In this document: positions 9,289 to 18,248 of the stretch, piece by piece
Position numbering within the stretch: the first letter of the stretch is position 1
Layout: each line of letters begins with the position of its first letter
Assembly: GCA_018221245.1 (NCBI GenBank)
Contig: JAAOYH010000061.1
Span: 1 to 32,736 of the forward strand
Direction of reading: 5' to 3'
DNA: 32,736 nt
Source of the DNA: Candidatus Woesearchaeota archaeon
GTDB taxonomy: Archaea > Nanobdellota > Nanobdellia > Woesearchaeales > UBA525
The notes under the pieces: model-generated
What the model was told of the DNA's origin: nothing
Databases searched by the model: none
What the model saw: only the letters and a program-made list of their open reading frames with translations
Made by a program: the position numbers and the translations under genes

Positions 9289-11460
9289 CTACTTTGGTCC
9301 GTGACAGATTACGAACATATCCGCATCTACCGCAGCCCCTGCATCCGTTTCACTAAGTATCTGAACGTTAGTTGATGAGATAGTACCTGTTGCAACACCA
9401 CTTATAATTCCTGCCGCTCCACCTGAAACAGTACAACTTGGTGCTGCACTAAAGACTCCTGATTTAACAGTCAATGAACAGTCTCCTGTAGCATTTTGAG
9501 CTACACTTGCTACCCAGTCACCTTCTTGTCTTGTGATCGTTGGAGTTGCATCGCAGTTAATGAGAGCACTAACTACAGATGAGACCCCACCAGTTCCCGG
9601 AGTAACTACTGAATCAACAATGACAGGCATTGGGTAATCTCCAGTTAAAGGTTTAACGATCCAATGAATGTCAGCTTGACCTGATCCGTTTCCTTCAATC
9701 TCAAGAGTACTAAAGAGTGCAGTTGTAAAAACAGTTTGCTCATAGAATAATCTTAAAGTCTTCTTACCAGAGCTAGCAAAGTCAAAGTATCCACATACAT
9801 TGAAAGGAGCACTTTTGTTGTTTGATCCGGTACTGTTCTCTCGGTACTCATGCCTAACTCTACCGTTACCTTCAGCAGAAATGGTTTGAGCTGCGTTTGG
9901 AGTTTCAACTATCTCAAAAGCGGCTTCAATCCCTGCATCACCTGCAGTTGTTGGAAGTCTAATGATGTGTGTGAATTGAGCACAAGCTTGATACTTTCCT
10001 GCTCTAGGAGCTACAAAACTAATCCCTACACTCTCGTCAGCAGTACAAGTTGTTCCACTTGATTCTTCTGTTCCAGAACATGCAATCTCTACATCAGCAC
10101 TTCCTGAGTTCTTAACAAGAGTTAAAGCTGCAGCAGTTAGACCAGTATAAGTTGCTACGTTTGCAGTACCAAGATCAGCAGTCTGACCTGAAATGTTTGC
10201 ATCAATATGGAACGGAGCTTCGTCTATTGAAAGAGCTTGAGACACAGCGTTTGGATACTTATAAATAGACATCTTCATATCTTGTGATGCTGTCTCATTA
10301 GTAATCCCGCATGATCCAATACCAGATGTCCTTATCGCTTGAACTTGAATTGTCGTGTCACCTTGTCCGGTATCGTAATCAAAATAGCCAACGATAGTTG
10401 AGAGACCTTGCTCTCCTGTTGAAGCATTTTGTCGCGTCATGTTACCGTTTGTGTTGTTTGTACCGTCGGTTAATCTCCAACCACATTGAGCATTACCAGA
10501 TCCAGAGTTAGTCGTTCTAAAGAAACCGCTAACTACGACTTTGTAATGACCAGAACCTAAACCAGTAAGAATTCTAGCACCTGGGACAACTGTCGCCGGA
10601 GCAGAGACATCGCCAACTACTGTTGTAGAACTACAATCTGAGTCTACTGAGAAGTTTGCATAAGATGCCGATGTAGATAACCACTCACAAGATACGATTC
10701 CGTTATACTGGATTGAACCAACAAACTCTGCCTGAGCAACTGTTCCGATCTCAGTGTTGTCACCAATTCTTGCGTCATCAATTCGGATGATAGCTGCTGC
10801 ACCTGTGGTTATTAGGCGAAGCGCTACTGTTCCAGAAGATGGACAAATGAAGGATAAAGAGACTTTTTTAGAAACGCTTGAAACAACAAGATCAACTTCA
10901 GATATGATATTTGTTCCGTCATACGCCTGCATTTTGTAATCAGCAGCTCCACCTTTATAGGTCATTGAAGCTAGACAATTTTGTCCTCGTAGTCCGTTAG
11001 GAATCGTAACTGCATCTGAAATAAGATTTTGTGCTCCTGATGGAGTCCATGCTGCTGAGGCATTTCCAAAGAGAACGTCTGAGGCATTGGTCTCTTGAGC
11101 GAATGTTCCACCTGATGATGTCCACTGAGCGATCCCTGCTTCAAAGTCAGGGTTCTCAACGAGGTTAAGACCAGTTACAGATCCGGTAGCTAGCTTGGTC
11201 CAGTTAGTAGTTGAACCAGCGTCATTCTTCTTAAAGATATTGCCGTTTGTAACATCCATGTACATAGAGCCCGCGGGTGCATCTTTTGCAACAGCAGTTG
11301 GATCGTCAGTCCCAGATAGGATCTTGGCGATTCCGTTTAGACTCATGTTTTGTTTAAGAGCCTTAACTTCGTCTCCACTAAAGATAACAGCTGCTGGATA
11401 AGCATTTGTACAACCCATGATTGTAACTAGTAGCGTTGATAACAGTGATCTCAATTTCAT
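9289..11460 (-). CDS. Tail fibre-like protein with N-terminal signal sequence
   Basis: Start refined to MKLRSLLSTLLVTIMGCTNAYPAAVIFSGDEVKALKQ (SD-like AAGGAGACAAGGT upstream). 'NIFKKNDAGSTTNWTKL' and beta-rich repeats typical of fibres; C-terminal 'GDCSLTVKSGVFSAAPSCTVSG...STNVQILSETDAGAAVDADMFVICHG'. Confidence 0.6.
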   Translation of the reverse strand: MKLRSLLSTLLVTIMGCTNAYPAAVIFSGDEVKALKQNMSLNGIAKILSGTDDPTAVAKDAPAGSMYMDVTNGNIFKKNDAGSTTNWTKLATGSVTGLNLVENPDFEAGIAQWTSSGGTFAQETNASDVLFGNASAAWTPSGAQNLISDAVTIPNGLRGQNCLASMTYKGGAADYKMQAYDGTNIISEVDLVVSSVSKKVSLSFICPSSGTVALRLITTGAAAIIRIDDARIGDNTEIGTVAQAEFVGSIQYNGIVSCEWLSTSASYANFSVDSDCSSTTVVGDVSAPATVVPGARILTGLGSGHYKVVVSGFFRTTNSGSGNAQCGWRLTDGTNNTNGNMTRQNASTGEQGLSTIVGYFDYDTGQGDTTIQVQAIRTSGIGSCGITNETASQDMKMSIYKYPNAVSQALSIDEAPFHIDANISGQTADLGTANVATYTGLTAAALTLVKNSGSADVEIACSGTEESSGTTCTADESVGISFVAPRAGKYQACAQFTHIIRLPTTAGDAGIEAAFEIVETPNAAQTISAEGNGRVRHEYRENSTGSNNKSAPFNVCGYFDFASSGKKTLRLFYEQTVFTTALFSTLEIEGNGSGQADIHWIVKPLTGDYPMPVIVDSVVTPGTGGVSSVVSALINCDATPTITRQEGDWVASVAQNATGDCSLTVKSGVFSAAPSCTVSGGAAGIISGVATGTISSTNVQILSETDAGAAVDADMFVICHGPK

Positions 11461-11471
11461 ACCTTGTCTCC

Positions 11472-12950
11472 TTATCCAATAAACTGGATACAAACTTCTC
11501 CTGACGATATAGCAGTTGCCGCCATCGCCCTTAAACTTACTCGTTCTGCAGATGCCATTACGACATCAATACTTCCATCTTCACCTGGTCCAACAACACA
11601 TTGCAGTACTTCTGACAATGCAGCACCTGTATAGACTCCGAAGAAAAAACCCGAGGTATCATTTATCTTTAACTTACTTACATTAGCAGCAAGTGAAGCA
11701 ATGATTTCAACTGGGTTTCCAGCACTTCCAGGAATGTTGGTACTTGAAGTGTCTAGGACTGGAGTCGTATCAATGAAGTCTACTACATCAATAGCTGAAC
11801 TAAGAGCAGTGACAGTCCCATCAACAGTAATTGAGCCACCAGCGTCATCAATTGATATAACGTTTCCACCGTCTTGAATATTAACTGCAGATGCACCAGA
11901 AGCGTTATTGATAGTTACGTCACCAATGTCTGTCCCACTCACAAGCTTAGCGTTCATGGCAGAGAGAGTCGCTTCGGTTGAAGCTCCAGTCGGTAAAGGT
12001 AAAGCAGATGCTGATACAGGAACTGTTTGATCTGATGCGATATTAACGGGTACAGATGCTGCAATAACAGCAGTTCCAAGAGCAGGTGTCTTAGCATCAA
12101 GGCTTGTAGTATCTCCAGCAATCACACCAGTGTCAGTGTCAATTGTTGCAAGAGTCGCTTCAGTAGCTGCTCCCGTTGGTAACGGTAATGCTGATGCACT
12201 AACAGCTACAGTCTGATCTGACGCTATGTTTACAGGAGTAGATGCTGCAGTAAGAGCGGCTCCTTGAGCAGGTAACTTAGTATCAAGAGAAGTGAGAGCA
12301 GTGTTTGCGTCATCATCTCTTACTTGGAACTCATTGGACGCATTTACATTAACTGTCTCAACACCGTCTCCGATTCTTTGAGAATCAAAGTTAACTCCAA
12401 TGTGTGTTGTCTGAACGTTTAGGTCACCAGCAGTAATATTGATATCACCCGTTGTTCCAGTAAGTTTAACTGGAAGAGGTGCGTTATTAGCAGGAGTTAC
12501 AGTGTCTTCAGTAACTTCTTGATCTGCTCCATCGAGTGTAAAGAGTAATGGTGCTGCAGCAAGAGTAGCACTTACAACTTGTGATCCATCGGCATTAACG
12601 AGTGGATACTTATGTCTTAGAATTTGAAAGGCATCTAATCCAGGAGCAACACTTAGATCTTCAGCCAAAGTAATGGCGTTAGTAGTGGTGCTATGAACCT
12701 TAACTTCTTGTCCAGAGAGAGTACCGGCAGTGAACCGAATGACATCTCCCTTTAAAGCAGCATGTGCTGTTGCATTTACTACAGAGATAGTTGAGCTTGC
12801 TTCTGCAGTATCTGTTCCTACTTCTCTTGCATAGGAATGAGAAAGCACGGACATTCCGTTTTGCTTTTCTCTTACTGGTTCAATGGTTGTGTTCTCCGCT
12901 TTTAAGCGGTCGTCTTTATCCTGTGTAGGATATCCTTTAGGCGATGCCAT
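11472..12950 (-). CDS. Repeat-containing tail protein
   Basis: 492 aa; 62-aa period repeat containing 'PVNIASDQTVxVSASALPLPTGAxTEATL'. Confidence 0.6.
   Translation of the reverse strand: MASPKGYPTQDKDDRLKAENTTIEPVREKQNGMSVLSHSYAREVGTDTAEASSTISVVNATAHAALKGDVIRFTAGTLSGQEVKVHSTTTNAITLAEDLSVAPGLDAFQILRHKYPLVNADGSQVVSATLAAAPLLFTLDGADQEVTEDTVTPANNAPLPVKLTGTTGDINITAGDLNVQTTHIGVNFDSQRIGDGVETVNVNASNEFQVRDDDANTALTSLDTKLPAQGAALTAASTPVNIASDQTVAVSASALPLPTGAATEATLATIDTDTGVIAGDTTSLDAKTPALGTAVIAASVPVNIASDQTVPVSASALPLPTGASTEATLSAMNAKLVSGTDIGDVTINNASGASAVNIQDGGNVISIDDAGGSITVDGTVTALSSAIDVVDFIDTTPVLDTSSTNIPGSAGNPVEIIASLAANVSKLKINDTSGFFFGVYTGAALSEVLQCVVGPGEDGSIDVVMASAERVSLRAMAATAISSGEVCIQFIG
11965..12250 (-). 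repeat. Internal coding repeat, period 186 nt (62 aa)
   Basis: 'agagtcgcttc' at 11965 and 12151 and the following approx. 90 nt (through 'gatctgatgcgatatt' / 'gatctgacgctatgtt') are similar; protein repeat ALPLPTGA...TVPVSAS. Confidence 0.7.
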
Positions 12951-13002
12951 ATGTAAGACTCTCCCCCTCGTCTCTTGTGGTTCTTAGTAGTCTTTAAATT
13001 TA

Positions 13003-13031
13003 ATTATCAATGAGAGTTTAAGTTTGTGCAA
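13003..13031 (-). promoter_or_regulatory. Candidate sigma70-like promoter upstream of repeat tail protein
   Basis: Minus strand TTGCAC (13031-13026) - 17 nt - GATAAT (13008-13003). Confidence 0.3.
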
Positions 13032-13055
13032 CCCTTTTTGATATTTGACAATGGT

Positions 13056-13220
13056 TCACTTCTTTTTTAGTTCCCTTAATATCATAACCAAAAGTAACTC
13101 TATCCTAGATGCTATCGAATCATTTTCAGACAATGCCTCTAGTAAATCGTTTGATAACTCGTCTTTAACCTTCTTAGATGAGTCGTCACCTTTAATCTTA
13201 GTCTTTTTGGCTAGCCCCAT
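13056..13220 (-). CDS. Small hypothetical protein (54 aa, unlisted)
   Basis: ATG 13220: MGLAKKTKIKGDDSSKKVKDELSNDLLEALSENDSIASRIELLLVMILRELKKK*. Overlaps the stop region of 13211..13453; below the ORF-track length cutoff. Confidence 0.45.
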   Translation of the reverse strand: MGLAKKTKIKGDDSSKKVKDELSNDLLEALSENDSIASRIELLLVMILRELKKK

Positions 13221-13453
13221 CGTGGATCCTCAAGTTCTTCAATAATCTCTTCCTTCGTATACCAAAGATATCCTACGAAGATATCAGGTATAGGTTCATC
13301 TACTTGAAACAAGACAATTCTATCAACATCAACTGGCTCATTACTTATTCTAGCGTCAATAAGTCGTCTTGAAGTGGACCTGTTAATCATCTCTTGAGTG
13401 ACAGAGAGATAAGGAATTAGAACGTATGCGGTACCATCTACAAACTTAATCAT
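13211..13453 (-). CDS. Small hypothetical protein
   Basis: 80 aa, ATGA-type coupling with upstream CDS. Confidence 0.5.
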   Translation of the reverse strand: MIKFVDGTAYVLIPYLSVTQEMINRSTSRRLIDARISNEPVDVDRIVLFQVDEPIPDIFVGYLWYTKEEIIEELEDPRWG

Positions 13454-14484
13454 GTCGGAACCGTCCCATCGATATCTCCAGATTCCATATTTGTCATGGT
13501 CCCATCAACGCTATCGTTCCCATTATCAGTAATGGTTGGGAAAGTGTCGCCATCTCCCATTCTGTACCAGCTATCATTATTTGCAAATTGACTGTGTTGA
13601 GATATATCAGTTGGCAGACCAGAGTTATAAATTTCACTTACCTCTGTAGAGTCTAGTTCTACTCCCCAAAAGGAAACCTCTTCTGTGTTTCCTACAAAGT
13701 TAAACGCTGTATTCCTAACTGCAATTCTAGAAGGATCCGTTGTTATCAATGTGTTTGCCAAGGACCCGGAGGCCCCAGTGCTATCAAGTGCTCCATTGAA
13801 ATAGACCTTAAATCCGTTCATATTGGATGCACCACTATAAGTAATACATAGATGTGTCCATGTAAGTGGAGAAAACCCAGCAGCTGTTGAGAGGTGAGAC
13901 CTAAGTGTTCCAGAACTCCTTACTTGTGCAAAAAACTTTCCACTTGTTTCTATATAGAATCCCCACCCAAAAACGTTTGCATCATTTGATACTTTCGCCC
14001 AGATAGTCTTCCTTGATGATAAGTTATTAGGCCTTACCCAAGCAGAAAAAGACCATTGCACTGTCCTTTCGTAGTTATGGTTATCTCCAAAATCTACGAA
14101 CTCGTTTACTCCATCAAATAAAAGAGAAAACTGATTAACGAAAGAGTCAGGGACTCCGCTATCTTCATTAGATAATCCAGATAAACCTCCAAAACCTTCT
14201 GACTGAACTCGGTAAAAATAGGTAACTCCATTTGTTAGTCCTGAATGAACGAAGCTCGTTACATCCCCAACTACTAACTTAGTGTCTGTGTCGGTAACTG
14301 AACCAGTAGTGTTAAAATAAACATTATAATTTGTAGTTCCAGAGACGTCATCCCAAACAATAGTGTTCGCTTGATCCGCAGGAGTTACGCTATCTAAGAC
14401 AGGTACTCCTGGTGGAGGTATACTTGCCGAACGATCAAACTCTGAAGTACCTTGAAACGGTAAAATTATAGTTCTTCTTGTCAT
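13450..14484 (-). CDS. Fibronectin type III + LamG/concanavalin A-like domain protein (tail/head surface)
   Basis: 'PVLDSVTPADQANTIVWDDVSGTTNYNVYFNTTG...SGLTNGVTYFYRVQSEG' = FnIII; 'FSLLFDGVNEFVDFGDNHNYERTVQWSFSAWVRPNN...WTHLCITYSG...FKVYFNGALDSTG...IYNSGLPTDIS' = LamG-like. Confidence 0.75.
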   Translation of the reverse strand: MTRRTIILPFQGTSEFDRSASIPPPGVPVLDSVTPADQANTIVWDDVSGTTNYNVYFNTTGSVTDTDTKLVVGDVTSFVHSGLTNGVTYFYRVQSEGFGGLSGLSNEDSGVPDSFVNQFSLLFDGVNEFVDFGDNHNYERTVQWSFSAWVRPNNLSSRKTIWAKVSNDANVFGWGFYIETSGKFFAQVRSSGTLRSHLSTAAGFSPLTWTHLCITYSGASNMNGFKVYFNGALDSTGASGSLANTLITTDPSRIAVRNTAFNFVGNTEEVSFWGVELDSTEVSEIYNSGLPTDISQHSQFANNDSWYRMGDGDTFPTITDNGNDSVDGTMTNMESGDIDGTVPT

Positions 14485-14942
14485 TTTCCAGAAACCTTTA
14501 TGGTTATGGTACCACCTGTAAAGTTGTTAGATGTATAAGCAAGTCGTATGTACGGAATAGGTAAAGAAGTAAACTCCCATATTTGATCATCATCAGTTAA
14601 AGATCTAATAATCGTTCCGCCGAAGTTTCCACCTATGTCCGACCAGTTCGATTGGTCAACAGATCCCTCTAAAATCATAGTCGCATTAAGAGTTCCAGAA
14701 GCAGTTGCAGAAGACCAAATAACTTGAAAGGACCCGCTACTAAAACCTGTTACGTCCCAAACATTAGACTCAACGTTTGCAGACATAGACAGCCCTACTT
14801 GGAACGTTAAGTCTTGTTGTGAAAACAAAACAGGAGTTACATCGAGTGCTACTTTACTAGCCGTCAAATACTCAGAACCAGTAACTAACCTTGCTTCATT
14901 AGGTTGTGACGTCGTTTGAGGGTATATGTCTATTCTAGCCAT
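14481..14942 (-). CDS. Structural protein, unknown (beta-rich)
   Basis: 153 aa; 'SFQVIWSSATASGTLNATMILEGSVDQSNWSDIGG...YIRLAYTSNNFTGGTITIKVSGK' pattern typical of phage surface proteins. Confidence 0.5.
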   Translation of the reverse strand: MARIDIYPQTTSQPNEARLVTGSEYLTASKVALDVTPVLFSQQDLTFQVGLSMSANVESNVWDVTGFSSGSFQVIWSSATASGTLNATMILEGSVDQSNWSDIGGNFGGTIIRSLTDDDQIWEFTSLPIPYIRLAYTSNNFTGGTITIKVSGK

Positions 14943-15280
14943 TACTTATCGTCATCTGACCAAAGTTGTACTTTAACTGTAGCTGATGGAGTACCCGCTA
15001 GAGTTACTACAGATCTTACATTCACGAAGATACTATCAGTAATCTGAAGAGCTTCTTGACCTGTTAAGTTAACTACTTGAGTAAATGTAGCAAGATCTAC
15101 CCAATTTGTTCCGTCAGGAGAGTGCTGGATCTTAGCGTCTACTGTAGTTGAACCATCGTTTGCACTGATGTCTAACCAACCAATGAATGCTTTTTGCCTG
15201 GGTCCAAGACTAATCTTAGCTGTAGTCTTTGATGCTGTTAATGCTTCACTTAAGAAGCTTACCAATGAAGTACTTGCCAT
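14942..15280 (-). CDS. Structural protein, unknown (beta-rich)
   Basis: Start refined to MASTSLVSFL with AAGGAAAAGACA upstream; 'DAKIQHSPDGTNWVDLATFTQV' pattern. Confidence 0.5.
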   Translation of the reverse strand: MASTSLVSFLSEALTASKTTAKISLGPRQKAFIGWLDISANDGSTTVDAKIQHSPDGTNWVDLATFTQVVNLTGQEALQITDSIFVNVRSVVTLAGTPSATVKVQLWSDDDK

Positions 15281-15293
15281 TGTCTTTTCCTTA

Positions 15294-15324
15294 TAAAAGA
15301 TAGGGGGCACGATGACCCCCCATC
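15294..15324 (-). terminator. Rho-independent-like terminator/attenuator
   Basis: Minus strand GATGGGGGG-TCATCGTG-CCCCCTATC (9-bp stem with one G.U) followed by TTTTAT. Confidence 0.55.
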
Positions 15325-15328
15325 GAAA

Positions 15329-15691
15329 TTAGATCTCGTCTGCAGCGTGAGAGACAACCATGGAAACATAGCAGTCTGCATCTTTAGCAGTAGTACCATC
15401 AGTTCCATCCCACAAAAGGATTTGAACAGAAGTAGCACTCACAGCTCCAACAGACGCAATAACGTCTCCAGCAGCGGCTTTCGGAGTAACTTGAACAGAC
15501 ATGATCCGACTAGGCGGAACACGACTGAAAGTTAAAAGGTAATCTCCAACACCAGTGTCAGTAATGGTGAAGTCTTGTCCACCAGATACAAAGATAGGAG
15601 TTCCAGAGTTCTCATCAATTTCAGCAGCCATCACTTCAACAAGTCGTTGAGAAGATTTAGCTGATCTCATTAATTTACCAATTCCCCACAT
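15329..15691 (-). CDS. Small beta-rich virion protein directly downstream of capsid gene
   Basis: 120 aa; AGAGGACGATAAT upstream of ATG; bracketed by two terminators; C-terminus resembles the tail fibre C-terminal module. Confidence 0.5.
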   Translation of the reverse strand: MWGIGKLMRSAKSSQRLVEVMAAEIDENSGTPIFVSGGQDFTITDTGVGDYLLTFSRVPPSRIMSVQVTPKAAAGDVIASVGAVSATSVQILLWDGTDGTTAKDADCYVSMVVSHAADEI

Positions 15692-15734
15692 ATTATCGTC
15701 CTCTCTCGTGTTTAAGGTACACGGTAACCTTGAT

Positions 15735-15786
15735 TAAAAAAGAGGGGAATAGGAGTCGTAAAAGCTACTCCCCTCTCTCTTTTTTT
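15735..15786 (-). terminator. Rho-independent terminator after major capsid gene
   Basis: AGAGGGGA...TCCCCTCT stem (15741-15776) with T-runs on both strands (minus TTTTTT at 15740-15735; plus TTTTTTT at 15780-15786). Confidence 0.65.
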
Positions 15787-15796
15787 AAACGCTAAC

Positions 15797-17011
15797 TTAA
15801 GTCGCTAGACCAGTTAGAACACCGTGAAAAGAAGGTACAACATATACTTGTAAGTACCCGCCGTAACGAGCGTTATAAGCATCGTCATCAGACTTACGAA
15901 GGAAAACTGTTCCATCATCTTCGAACCAACCGAAGTCAGGACGGTGATGAATAGTAATCCAGTTGTCATTCAAGAAGTACATTCTGTCATCTTCACAGAA
16001 TCGTTCTGGGAAGACACCAATTGCACCAGCTGCGGACATATATTCGATACCTTTGAAGGCTACTTTACCTTTAAGATCTTGAGATCTTGGCTCAATGACA
16101 TATTGTTTTTGATCTTCAAGAAGATTCAACAACTTACGGTATTGAGTGAAAGAAGTGATGATCATGTTAGGCACTTTTCCGGAAGCTTGTTGAACATCCA
16201 ACATAACTTCGTTCATGAGGTCAGTTGTAAGCCCAGCACCGCCGGCTGCTTTTTGTTGAGCTTGCCAACGTCGAGCGATAGGCACACTGTACTTAGAACC
16301 AGAAGTAGCGTCTAGGACACCTTTTAAACCTTCAGGATCATTGTCTTTAGAACCTTGCATGTGAAGGAAAACACTAGCAAGAACTGGTCCTACTCCGGTA
16401 AGAGCAGCTAGTCCAACAGAAGTCCCAACCAAGCTAATCGTTTTAGAAGACGGAACATAAGCAACAACCTCTAGGTTAGTAGTTTCAGCGTCATAGTTGA
16501 CGAAGTCTTTTTCTTCAATGTTTGCATCTTTAGTGTCAGAAGCAAGAACAACGATATAAGGAGATCCTGAAGTACCGAGTCCAGTTACGGTAGTTGAAGC
16601 ATCACCTGCAGCCAAAGATCCAGTTCCATCGTTGAAAAGGATACGAGACATGTTTCTCATGTAAGACTCGACAGCTTTTTTAACAACTTCTTTAGTTCCA
16701 CGAACGAATGCACCTTCATCGTTCATAGAAGCTTTGATTGCTTCACGATCGATTTCAGTAGTTGCATAAACCTTCTTGGCAAGAATGATTGCATCTTCAT
16801 AGTTAGCAACGTTAGATGCTGGAAGAGATCCAGAACCTACACCACCAGCGAAAGATTGAGGAACTGGAACAAAGAGTTGACGGCCTGTGAAGGTGAAGTC
16901 TTTCTTTACTCGTCCCAAAAGTACGTTTGCACTATTGTATGTGTTGTCAGACAACTTACCGTATTTAATCTTAAATAGGTTTGTTGCATCAGTTAGATTG
17001 AAATTAGCCAT
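15797..17011 (-). CDS. Major capsid protein
   Basis: 404 aa; order terS-terL-portal-scaffold-MCP; 'DREAIKASMNDEGAFVRGTKEVVKKAVESYMRNMSRILFNDGTG' capsid-like; followed by a strong terminator. Confidence 0.75.
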   Translation of the reverse strand: MANFNLTDATNLFKIKYGKLSDNTYNSANVLLGRVKKDFTFTGRQLFVPVPQSFAGGVGSGSLPASNVANYEDAIILAKKVYATTEIDREAIKASMNDEGAFVRGTKEVVKKAVESYMRNMSRILFNDGTGSLAAGDASTTVTGLGTSGSPYIVVLASDTKDANIEEKDFVNYDAETTNLEVVAYVPSSKTISLVGTSVGLAALTGVGPVLASVFLHMQGSKDNDPEGLKGVLDATSGSKYSVPIARRWQAQQKAAGGAGLTTDLMNEVMLDVQQASGKVPNMIITSFTQYRKLLNLLEDQKQYVIEPRSQDLKGKVAFKGIEYMSAAGAIGVFPERFCEDDRMYFLNDNWITIHHRPDFGWFEDDGTVFLRKSDDDAYNARYGGYLQVYVVPSFHGVLTGLAT

Positions 17012-17033
17012 TGTTATAGTCCTCCTAGACTAT

Positions 17034-18230
17034 TTAAATTTGATCAAATGACCAGAGATCCTCGTTAGCTACCTTTGCAGGAGCTCCACGATTCGTCTGA
17101 GCCGGCATAGATTTTTCTAGTTTCCTGGTTAAGTTTTGTGAAGCCTTAGAACCAAATACTTCAACTGCTATATCTCTCATGTCAGTCACTGTTAGATCGG
17201 AATTCCTTGGATCCAACATCACCTGTCTTAAATGATCGACTGCAGAATCCATAGCTTCCCCACCAATACCTGGACTTACTTCAGATAACATTGTTCCTAG
17301 TGAATCCCTTGCTTGGATATCTTCATGATAATACCCAATGAATTCAGGAGTAATGTCTTCTAGAGTAACGTCTCCAGAGTCAGCGAGTTCGTTATAGTAT
17401 TCAGCGAACTTCTCTTTACTTAGTCCAGAACTATCTAGAACCCCAAACGTTCTTTCCTCTAGGTCTCTTGCTTGAGCTTGGCTAGCGGTTTTCTGATTGA
17501 AGGTTTCTTCTCTCTTTTTCATGAGAGACATTTGTTGCTGCATATCCATGACCTCGATCTGTTCAGGTGACATTGCTGCCCTTTCTGAAATGATGGGTTC
17601 CATTTGCATACGAATGTCATTGATGACTTCAACAGGGTTAGCACCAAGAATTTCAGCTAGATAACCTAGGCCTGCTTCCGGATCTTTCTTAACCACTATC
17701 TTGTCATAGATGTCATTGATTGCACCTTGGAGATCACCACGATCTTGTTCGAAGGTATGCTGCTCTTGCCTTAGCTTCGATAACTCTTGTCTCAGATGCG
17801 TAGCACCGGAGTAGTTATCAACTAAATCTTGATACTTAACTGTCTGTTGTTTACCGCTTACGACGACCTCTACTTGAGTATCAGCACGTAAGGAGACTTC
17901 ATCGTCTCCAGACTTAAGTTTGTATGTTTTAATCTTTTCGGGTTTAAGGGATTCTTTTAGTTCTAACGCAGCATCTCTTGCAGCATCAGTGACTTCTTCC
18001 TTAGCTTGAAGCTCAGGCTCCTCTTTAGGATCTTGAACTTCTTCAGCCACCTTGTCATCAACGGTAGGCTTTCCTTCGATTTCTTCTTTTCTAACTGCGA
18101 GTTGTTCATCTCTGACTGCTGCTTCATGTTGTACTTCTAGATCATCGAAGGTTGTTAGAGTGTCTCCACCTGATTGCACAATAGGCTCAGGTACATCTAC
18201 TGTTTGTTCGTTTACTGGTGCTTCTGCCAT
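17034..18230 (-). CDS. Scaffolding-like protein
   Basis: 398 aa, acidic, helical/Gln-rich; between portal and MCP. Confidence 0.65.
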   Translation of the reverse strand: MAEAPVNEQTVDVPEPIVQSGGDTLTTFDDLEVQHEAAVRDEQLAVRKEEIEGKPTVDDKVAEEVQDPKEEPELQAKEEVTDAARDAALELKESLKPEKIKTYKLKSGDDEVSLRADTQVEVVVSGKQQTVKYQDLVDNYSGATHLRQELSKLRQEQHTFEQDRGDLQGAINDIYDKIVVKKDPEAGLGYLAEILGANPVEVINDIRMQMEPIISERAAMSPEQIEVMDMQQQMSLMKKREETFNQKTASQAQARDLEERTFGVLDSSGLSKEKFAEYYNELADSGDVTLEDITPEFIGYYHEDIQARDSLGTMLSEVSPGIGGEAMDSAVDHLRQVMLDPRNSDLTVTDMRDIAVEVFGSKASQNLTRKLEKSMPAQTNRGAPAKVANEDLWSFDQI

Positions 18231-18248
18231 ATAGACTCCGTATTCACT

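Noticed and set aside
13045-13245. Plus 66-aa ORF
   Set aside because: Antisense to the 54-aa minus ORF with operon-style overlap and tail-operon context.
15944-16315. Plus 123-aa ORF inside the capsid gene
   Set aside because: Antisense to the well-supported major capsid protein; no domain signal.
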